A stretch of 11,948 nt of DNA from SAR324 cluster bacterium (GTDB taxonomy: Bacteria > Bdellovibrionota > UBA2361 > JAAZON01). Below, one piece after another: positions 7,121 through 11,948 of this stretch (position 1 is its first letter; each line of letters opens with the position of its first letter). The notes under the pieces are model-generated. The model had not been told where the DNA came from. It did no database searches and was given only the letters and a program-made list of their open reading frames with translations. A program made the translations under genes and the position numbers. The stretch lies in assembly GCA_012797725.1 (NCBI GenBank), contig JAAZON010000270.1, positions 1 through 11,948 of the forward strand, given 5' to 3'.

Positions 7121-8146
7121 ATGAAAGAGTCATTAGCATCATTATTTAGAAAACATTTTTCCGAGAGTATGGTCTCAATATCAGAAATTCATGCCCACGC
7201 CTCTCAAAGACGTATCTTTAGGCTAAGGGGCAAGAGAAATCTGGCAGTGGGTGTCAGCAATTCCGACATTAGGGAGAATAAGGCTTTCATAGCTTTTTCT
7301 GAACACTTTCTATCACAGGGTCTTCCCGTTCCTGAGATTTTTGCAGTTAACCATAAAGAAGGGATTTATCTGATCGAAGATCTTGGTGATACCACTTTTT
7401 TTGATTTGCTTCGATCTTCCAAGAGCGACGGTTCTGTGCTTACGACCAGAATAAAGAACTTATTGTTTCAGATTATGGAAATGCTTCCTTGCTTCCAGGT
7501 TAAAGGGTCGAAAGGTCGGCACCTTGACTATTGTTATCCAGCGAAGACCTTCGATCGTGCCTCGATTTTACGAGATATGCATTATTTCGAGAGAGAGTAT
7601 CTTGGGCGTCTGTCTTTGAGTTATGACGCGAAAAATCTTCATAGAGATTTTCAATCACTTGCAACTTTTATTCAGGGAGCGGGTACGGCTTATTTTATGT
7701 ATCGCGATTTTCAGTCTCGCAATGTGATGATTTACAAGGATAAAGCCTACTTTCTCGACTATCAATCTGGCCGGCTGGGGCCGCTTCAATATGATGTCGT
7801 TTCCTTTCTTTATCAATCACAGGCAGATTTCCCCCAAAGTCTTAGGGATGAAGCTATCGAGCGTTATCTGACTATACTTGGGTCTATGATGCCTTTTTCA
7901 AGAGAAGAGTTCTTTTGCTATCTGGATGCTTTTTTATTGATTCGCCTTATGCAGGTATTGGGAACTTATGGCGCTCAGGGTCTGGGGCAGGGTAAAAAAT
8001 ATTTTGTTGAAAGTATCCCCTATGCCCTTAAGAATCTAAAGGTCAAGCTTCCATTTCTTAGAATCCCCTTAGAATTGCGGGAATTGCGTTTTGTTTGCGA
8101 AACTATGCTGACTCAATTTGAAGAAGGAAACTTGAGCAAGATCTGA
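7121..8146 (+). CDS. amgK: AmgK-like amino-sugar kinase (aminoglycoside phosphotransferase fold)
   Basis: A 341-aa member of the APH/choline-kinase-like phosphotransferases, most likely the anomeric kinase that turns MurNAc (and possibly GlcNAc) into the 1-phosphate in peptidoglycan recycling. The N-lobe includes the helix RENKAFIAFSEHFLSQGLPVP and the hinge GIYLIEDLGD (81-90). The catalytic loop is YRDFQSRN (194-201) with predicted catalytic D196 and N201, followed by the metal-binding segment FLDYQSGRLGPLQYD (D213). The usual His of the H-x-D loop is Tyr here, as I recall also for Bacteroidetes relatives linked to RapZ-C. The MurU-like gene two genes downstream and anmK in the same window support the AmgK role; the fold alone would also allow another small-molecule kinase. 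ATG 7121 has no strong ribosome site and no earlier in-frame start. It probably leads an operon with the next two genes (gaps 70 and 136 bp). Confidence 0.78.
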   Translation: MKESLASLFRKHFSESMVSISEIHAHASQRRIFRLRGKRNLAVGVSNSDIRENKAFIAFSEHFLSQGLPVPEIFAVNHKEGIYLIEDLGDTTFFDLLRSSKSDGSVLTTRIKNLLFQIMEMLPCFQVKGSKGRHLDYCYPAKTFDRASILRDMHYFEREYLGRLSLSYDAKNLHRDFQSLATFIQGAGTAYFMYRDFQSRNVMIYKDKAYFLDYQSGRLGPLQYDVVSFLYQSQADFPQSLRDEAIERYLTILGSMMPFSREEFFCYLDAFLLIRLMQVLGTYGAQGLGQGKKYFVESIPYALKNLKVKLPFLRIPLELRELRFVCETMLTQFEEGNLSKI

Positions 8147-8160
8147 ACAAAATGTGTAGT

Positions 8161-8180
8161 AAGAATTTCGTGCAATTCTT
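8161..8180 (+). promoter_or_regulatory. Perfect hairpin between the kinase and RapZ-C genes
   Basis: AAGAATT (8161-8167) and AATTCTT (8174-8180) form a 7-bp perfect stem with a 6-nt loop, 36 nt before the start of the RapZ-C gene. Only one T follows, so it is not a typical terminator. It could stabilise or process the kinase mRNA 3' end, or serve as an RNA site for the downstream product; the latter is speculation. Confidence 0.3.
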
Positions 8181-8216
8181 TGCGAGATAGTGTATCAATA
8201 AAAAAAGGGGAATTCG

Positions 8217-8642
8217 TTGAGTAACACATCTTCTGAAAATAACTCACCGCTGTGTTTGCGTGTTTTTAGCTTCTCATATTTGTCAGGCATGCCGCATGAT
8301 GATACTGAGCATGGGGGAGGTTTCGTCTTTGATTGTCGGTGTTTGCCAAATCCGGGTAGGGAAGAGCGCTTCTTTCGAAAAACAGGGCAGGATAAAGAAG
8401 TCGTTGAATTTCTTGAAAAATGTCCTAAGGTCGAGAAATTCTTTCAAGCCTCACTATCCCTTATTCAACAAGCAGTATCTAATTATCAAGAACGTGAGTT
8501 TAATCACCTTATGATTGCCTTTGGTTGTACGGGTGGTCAACATCGCTCAGTTTATATGGCTGAACGAGTAGCTAAAGTCCTTAGGAATCAAGAAATAAAT
8601 GTTATTGTATGCCATAGAGAATGTGAAAGGTGGCCAAAATAG
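8217..8642 (+). CDS. Stand-alone RapZ C-terminal domain protein
   Basis: This 141-aa protein matches the C-terminal half of RapZ, the part that in E. coli binds glucosamine-6-phosphate and RNA. Landmarks: LRVFSFSYLSGMPHD (14-28), VFDCRCLPNP (37-46), a helical middle, and the signature FGCTGGQHRSVYMAE (102-116). The N-terminal P-loop ATPase half is absent: only about 13 polar residues precede the domain and no G-x4-GK-S/T motif exists in or before the frame. The start is TTG 8217, supported by AGGGGA 5 nt upstream; the next ATG (8289) would cut into the domain. It lies between an AmgK-like kinase and a MurU-like nucleotidyltransferase, so a role sensing amino-sugar phosphates or modulating those enzymes is a reasonable inference. 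The original annotation of RapZ (YvcJ/YhbJ) as a nucleotide-binding protein does not apply to this half. Domain identity is strong; function here is inferred. Confidence 0.9.
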   Translation: MSNTSSENNSPLCLRVFSFSYLSGMPHDDTEHGGGFVFDCRCLPNPGREERFFRKTGQDKEVVEFLEKCPKVEKFFQASLSLIQQAVSNYQEREFNHLMIAFGCTGGQHRSVYMAERVAKVLRNQEINVIVCHRECERWPK

Positions 8643-8778
8643 ATTTCCTAGCGAGCAAACAAGCGCGACTTCAAATGAGCTGCTTAGTTAAGAAAAAAAG
8701 GCCAATTGTCGTTGGTAGCGTTACCTAAAGGAGTTGTTAGGGACAGGGGAAAAACATTCGGAAAAATTAAAAACTGAT

Positions 8779-9498
8779 ATGAAAGCAATGATTCTTGCAG
8801 CGGGTCTCGGAACGCGATTAAAGGGAATAACTGAACACACTCCGAAATGTTTGGTTCAAGCGGGTGGTTTGACGATGATCGAGCATACTATTCATGCACT
8901 TCAGTCCGCGGGAGTGAGCAGTATAATAATTAATACCAGCTATTTAAGTGAGAAGGTCTTAGATTTCTTCGCGAAGCATAAATATGAAAATATTGAGATC
9001 GTGTTTTCATATGAAAAGGAATTGCTGGGTACAGGAGGTGGTCTTCTCAAAGCTTCGGCTTTCTTTTGGGAAGTTGATTCTTTTATAGTGCATAATGCCG
9101 ATGTATATAGCACTATTGATCTGAAAAAAGTTATAAAGAAGCACGAGGACAACCGAGCTTTGGCCACTCTCGTGGTTATGGATCGTCCGACCAGTAGACC
9201 GTTGCTTTTCTCTGATGGTAAATTGGTCGGATGGAAGATAGAAAATGAGGCGGTAAAATATGGGCTTAATATAGACCCGAATGTTCATCCTTATGCTTTC
9301 AGTGGTATCCAAGTCCTTTCTAATGAGATTTTTTCGTTCCTAGCCGAAGAGCAAACGCCTTTTTCAATTATTACTTCTTATTTGAAAGCCTCAGAGCGAG
9401 GTGCTTTGGTGCAAGCTTACTTGGAAAAGGACGCGTTTTGGATCGATATGGGGACTCCTGAAAGACTGCAAGAATTAAGAGATTATTTAACATATTAA
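8779..9498 (+). CDS. murU: MurU-like sugar-1-phosphate nucleotidyltransferase
   Basis: A 239-aa single-domain nucleotidyltransferase of the RmlA/GlmU fold, predicted to join MurNAc-1-phosphate with UTP to form UDP-MurNAc, feeding recycled wall sugar straight into precursor synthesis. Motifs: MILAAGLGTRL (4-14, nucleotide-binding loop), TPKCLV (21-26), the base-contacting GTGGGLLKA (84-92), HNADVY (105-110) with metal-binding D108, FSGIQVL, and WIDMGTPERL (221-230). The order and spacing resemble Pseudomonas MurU (about 223 aa). No left-handed beta-helix or acetyltransferase domain follows, so it is not GlmU. ATG 8779 starts directly at the first strand but lacks a good ribosome site. AAAGGAG at 8727-8733 abuts an in-frame TTG (8734), which would add 15 residues. 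Relatives such as mannose- or glucose-1-phosphate transferases share this fold, so the substrate depends on context, namely the AmgK-like kinase upstream. Confidence 0.82.
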   Translation: MKAMILAAGLGTRLKGITEHTPKCLVQAGGLTMIEHTIHALQSAGVSSIIINTSYLSEKVLDFFAKHKYENIEIVFSYEKELLGTGGGLLKASAFFWEVDSFIVHNADVYSTIDLKKVIKKHEDNRALATLVVMDRPTSRPLLFSDGKLVGWKIENEAVKYGLNIDPNVHPYAFSGIQVLSNEIFSFLAEEQTPFSIITSYLKASERGALVQAYLEKDAFWIDMGTPERLQELRDYLTY

Positions 9499-9661
9499 AT
9501 TCAAGACCCTACTGAAAACCAAGCTTAAGTGTTTAGACTTGGATCGCGTATGCATACTAGAGGTATTTGGAATTTAGGATTGGATAATTTTTAAGTAATT
9601 CCGAATAGTTGCGCTAGAATAAAGAGTCTTAATTTCCCCTTCTTTAGTCATTAGTCTCGCC

Positions 9662-9690
9662 ACTCTTATCATAAATCTCTAAGAGTTTTT
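9662..9690 (+). terminator. Weak possible terminator downstream of the murU-like gene
   Basis: ACTCTT (9662-9667) and AAGAGT (9681-9686) form a 6-bp AT-rich stem with a 13-nt loop followed by a T-run to 9690. It lies about 165 bp after the MurU-like stop and before the HDOD gene. The stem is weak, so efficiency would be low. Confidence 0.25.
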
Positions 9691-9751
9691 AGGTAATTTG
9701 TCGATAGCCTAGCTGTAGGAACAAGGGAATCGATTTTTTTAAGAGGGTGCG

Positions 9752-9772
9752 CAAGCCAGTTTTGCCGGCTTG
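9752..9772 (+). promoter_or_regulatory. Hairpin just before the HDOD gene start
   Basis: CAAGCC (9752-9757) and GGCTTG (9767-9772) form a GC-rich 6-bp stem with a 9-nt loop. It ends 10 nt before ATG 9783, where it would hinder ribosome access; a GAGGG site lies just upstream at 9743-9747. It might control translation or simply be incidental. Confidence 0.28.
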
Positions 9773-9782
9773 TACAAATGGA

Positions 9783-11249
9783 ATGGGGAAGGGGAGCAGA
9801 AAAAATCAAAAAAAATTTGAAGGGCTGAGCTCTGAGCAAGCTGCATATTTGCAGGAAGGGTGGTTCCCTGTAAACGTCAAACTTCTTAGTCAGATTCAGG
9901 AGAAACTTAGCGGGAATCGATATTCGGGTAGTCATGAACTTGTTAAGGACTTATCAAAGGATTTTGCATTATTTACATATACTCTTCGCAATTGTGTAAA
10001 CATGCTTGATGCTGAGCAGCGAGGAGAAGAAAACAATCCCGTCAAGATCCTCGAAAATACTGACTTGGCAAATCTTTCTTCTATTTTATCTCCTAGTGCA
10101 AGTCTCATTAGTAATCACAATTTAATTGATATGACCCGAGATCAAGGTCTTTGCCTAAAGCATGCTTTGATTAGTTCTAGTACTGCTGAGCTTCTGGGTG
10201 AGAAAGTTGGAATTGAAAAGGGCATGACATTCTCAACCTCGCTGCTTAGGCATGTTGGCCTTAGTCTTGTTGCATGGAATTATCCGAGAATTTATTCGAA
10301 AGCTTTGTCAGGTTTGGCAAGCTCTGGACGAGGAGGTTTGGAATGGGAGTTATCGAAAGTTCTTGGATTTGTGCCTCGGACGGCAGGGATTAGCTTAACT
10401 ATGCCCGGAGCGTTAAACCCTGGACTCTTAATTGCCCTTGGGGAATACAAACAAGATGAAAATGCTACTGTTATTGACATACCAGAAGATTTGCGTCTTG
10501 TCGCGAAGTTTTGTGATATTGGCGAGACCTTTGCAAAAGTAAGCGATCCTGAACATTTCCCAATGTCGCAAAAGGATTGGGATAATGTGGTGCAAGATAT
10601 CGATCACTATTTGGGACATGATGGCGTGTCCAAGGTGTTGGCAGGAGTTAATGAGAATCTTCTCAATTATGCCCATGCAACACCCAAAAATTTCGACGTC
10701 ACATTAACACCAGAAAAAAATGTAAAACTTAGTAGTCTCTACCATGGCAAACGTCTCTTGGCAGCAAACCCTTACATAGCCAAATGTAATGATGTAATTA
10801 GAACTAAATTCCAATCTGTCTACTCGTCGATGGTTCCAGGACAGGTGTCTATCAAAGCTCTTGAAATTTTGATTAATGAGGTCATTCCCTGGGCCGGATT
10901 TACAAGGGGTTGTATTTATTTGATGGATAAGAATGACATGTATCTTATTCCCAGATTAAAGATCGGAACAGGTAATATTAGTCGATACAGACCAGTTCGC
11001 TGCGAAACAGAAGTCTTTACAGATCATCCCATAGCAAATGCATTGTTTGCAAGTATTCCAATCAAACAAAAAGACATACTCTTGCACGGCGAACGGGTTT
11101 CTCACATTTCTGGTTCTATAGGTAATGGAAACAAAGGTGGAGTTCTATATCTTGAATTATCGGATGAAGCCGCAGACTCGCTTGCCAATGAACAAATGGT
11201 ATTCTTTCGGGCTATTCAACAAGCCCTGAACGATTGTCTTGGATTTTAG
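9783..11249 (+). CDS. HDOD domain protein with C-terminal GAF-like domain
   Basis: A predicted cytoplasmic signalling protein of 488 aa. Residues about 20-230 resemble an HDOD domain: a string of helices with LSSILSPSASLISNHN, then KHALISSSTAELLGE and TSLLRHVGLSLVAWNYPRIYSKAL, the region matching LLHDIG of HD phosphohydrolases. The His-Asp pair is replaced (R156, H157), as often in HDOD proteins, so catalysis is unlikely. The last 150 residues look GAF-like: a long helix, a GCIYLMDKNDMYLIPRLKIG strand pair, and a terminal GGVLYLELS strand plus helix. Such proteins link stress, cell-cycle or motility signals to outputs; no partner is named by the neighbours. The start is uncertain: the frame is open from GTG 9747, which has a ribosome site directly abutting it, and ATG 9783 has none. 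It is convergent with the YjgR-like gene, 57 bp apart, with no clear terminator. Confidence 0.72.
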   Translation: MGKGSRKNQKKFEGLSSEQAAYLQEGWFPVNVKLLSQIQEKLSGNRYSGSHELVKDLSKDFALFTYTLRNCVNMLDAEQRGEENNPVKILENTDLANLSSILSPSASLISNHNLIDMTRDQGLCLKHALISSSTAELLGEKVGIEKGMTFSTSLLRHVGLSLVAWNYPRIYSKALSGLASSGRGGLEWELSKVLGFVPRTAGISLTMPGALNPGLLIALGEYKQDENATVIDIPEDLRLVAKFCDIGETFAKVSDPEHFPMSQKDWDNVVQDIDHYLGHDGVSKVLAGVNENLLNYAHATPKNFDVTLTPEKNVKLSSLYHGKRLLAANPYIAKCNDVIRTKFQSVYSSMVPGQVSIKALEILINEVIPWAGFTRGCIYLMDKNDMYLIPRLKIGTGNISRYRPVRCETEVFTDHPIANALFASIPIKQKDILLHGERVSHISGSIGNGNKGGVLYLELSDEAADSLANEQMVFFRAIQQALNDCLGF

Positions 11250-11306
11250 ACGGTTCCCTGAACAATAGCATTTCGATCAGGTTACTAAACATACAATATC
11301 TCTCTG

Positions 11307-11948
11307 TTAACGTTTACCAAGAATTGTACCCAAAATGCCACGTGAAATCCGCCTGCCCAATTGACTCCCTATCGCTCGTGCTAGGCTTACTATTAAAGCC
11401 TCAAGAGGCCCTTGTCTCTTTCGAGCGCTTTTAGAGTTAGGTTCTTTGGGAGATTCTTGCTCATCACCTTCTTCTTTTTGCTTTCTAGAGATTCGTTTCT
11501 TCAAGAGTTCAAAGGCTGATTCACGGTCAATTGATTTTTCATATTGGCCTACGATACGAGAGGACTTGATTATGCCGTCACGCTCTGAAGTCTCGATTGT
11601 ACCAATTCGGCTTCTTGGGGGATAAATAAATGCGCGAGTGACTTCAGAGGGTGTACCTTTTTCATCCAGGAAGGACACCAACCCCTCTCCAACGGCAAGT
11701 TCGCTCAATGCTTTTGCTACATCAAAGGAGTGGTTACTTCTGAAATTCTCTGCAACCGCCTTGAGGGATTTTCTGTCTTTCTCGGTAAATGCACGCAAAG
11801 CATGTTGAACCCGATTACCAAGCTGGGCGAGGACATCTTGTGGAATATCCAGCGGACTTTGAGTAATGAAGTATACACCAACTCCCTTTGAACGAATTAA
11901 GCGTACTACTTGCTCGATTTTTTGAAGCAATACTCTTGGTGCGTCGTC
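11307..11948 (-). CDS. YjgR/DUF853-type HerA-like ATPase, C-terminal part (5'-truncated by window edge)
   Basis: The 213 visible residues are the C-terminal portion of a YjgR (DUF853) family protein, a HerA/FtsK-like P-loop ATPase family whose cellular role is not settled. The frame stays open to the right edge, where it reads DDAPRVLLQKIEQVVRLIR, the stretch normally following the Walker B DEAH-type strand, so the P-loop and Walker B lie outside. Then come SKGVGVYFITQSPLDIPQDV (sensor-like Q of TQ), LGNRVQHALRAFT, LAVGEGLVSFLDEKG, SSRIVGQYEKSIDRESA, a charged linker rich in Lys and Glu, and the conserved tail ARAIGSQLGRRISRGILGTILG. The tail's amphipathic helix is typical of the family. The apparent Met at 11930 is an internal Leu codon, not a start. 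Family identity is very clear; completeness cannot be judged. Confidence 0.92.
   Translation of the reverse strand, partial: DDAPRVLLQKIEQVVRLIRSKGVGVYFITQSPLDIPQDVLAQLGNRVQHALRAFTEKDRKSLKAVAENFRSNHSFDVAKALSELAVGEGLVSFLDEKGTPSEVTRAFIYPPRSRIGTIETSERDGIIKSSRIVGQYEKSIDRESAFELLKKRISRKQKEEGDEQESPKEPNSKSARKRQGPLEALIVSLARAIGSQLGRRISRGILGTILGKR

Noticed and set aside
9548..9557. 10-bp palindrome GTATGCATAC
   Set aside because: Around a dozen such palindromes are expected by chance in a window this size, and nothing else marks it as a site.
11257..11281. Inverted repeat CCTGA...TCAGG between the HDOD and YjgR-like genes
   Set aside because: The stem is 5 bp with a 15-nt loop and no T-run, so it is not a credible terminator.
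1..11948. Mobile element, CRISPR array, tRNA/rRNA or defence system
   Set aside because: I found no transposase, integrase, terminal repeats, regularly spaced repeats, or tRNA/rRNA-like sequence. The gene set is ordinary chromosomal content.

Overview
The window looks like chromosomal DNA from a flagellated Gram-negative bacterium of moderate-to-low GC (about 40% by eye). Supporting signs are a FliG motor-switch protein, enzymes for reuse of peptidoglycan amino sugars (AnmK, an AmgK-like kinase, a MurU-like nucleotidyltransferase), a YjgR/DUF853-type HerA-like ATPase and an HDOD signalling protein. The mix of a GT4-type glucan synthase paired with a GH57 enzyme, HDOD and FliG suggests a deltaproteobacteria-like or neighbouring lineage, but the exact taxon cannot be fixed from this sequence. 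I see no mobile element, rRNA, tRNA, CRISPR array or phage gene.

Layout: (1) 1-525, minus, the N-terminal 175 residues of TrmB (tRNA m7G46 methyltransferase), running off the left edge. (2) 607-1803, plus, AnmK, overlapping tail-to-tail by 21 bp with (3) ThiN (thiamine pyrophosphokinase, minus, 1783-2433). (4) A 517-bp gap with a good sigma70-type promoter and a leader of about 230 nt. (5) 2951-5756, plus, a GT4 glycogen-synthase-like glycosyltransferase followed by a GH57 glycoside hydrolase, probably one alpha-glucan module. (6) 5765-6772, minus, a lone fliG. (7) A 348-bp divergent control region with an inverted repeat and two weak sigma54-like sites. (8) 7121-9498, plus, an AmgK-like sugar kinase, a stand-alone RapZ C-terminal domain and a MurU-like nucleotidyltransferase. 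(9) 9783-11249, plus, an HDOD + GAF-like protein. (10) 11307-11948, minus, the C-terminal part of a YjgR/HerA-like ATPase, running off the right edge.

How the genes work together: the clearest theme is cell-wall recycling. AnmK makes MurNAc-6-phosphate from anhydro-MurNAc, while the AmgK-like and MurU-like pair would turn MurNAc into MurNAc-1-phosphate and then UDP-MurNAc, bypassing de novo synthesis. The domain between kinase and nucleotidyltransferase matches only the C-terminal half of RapZ, the part that in enterobacteria senses glucosamine-6-phosphate and binds RNA. It lacks the P-loop half altogether. Its position makes it a candidate amino-sugar sensor or partner for the recycling pathway, and it is the best lead in the window. 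The second theme is storage alpha-glucan metabolism (GT4 + GH57). The remaining genes are housekeeping, motility or signalling genes without an obvious link.
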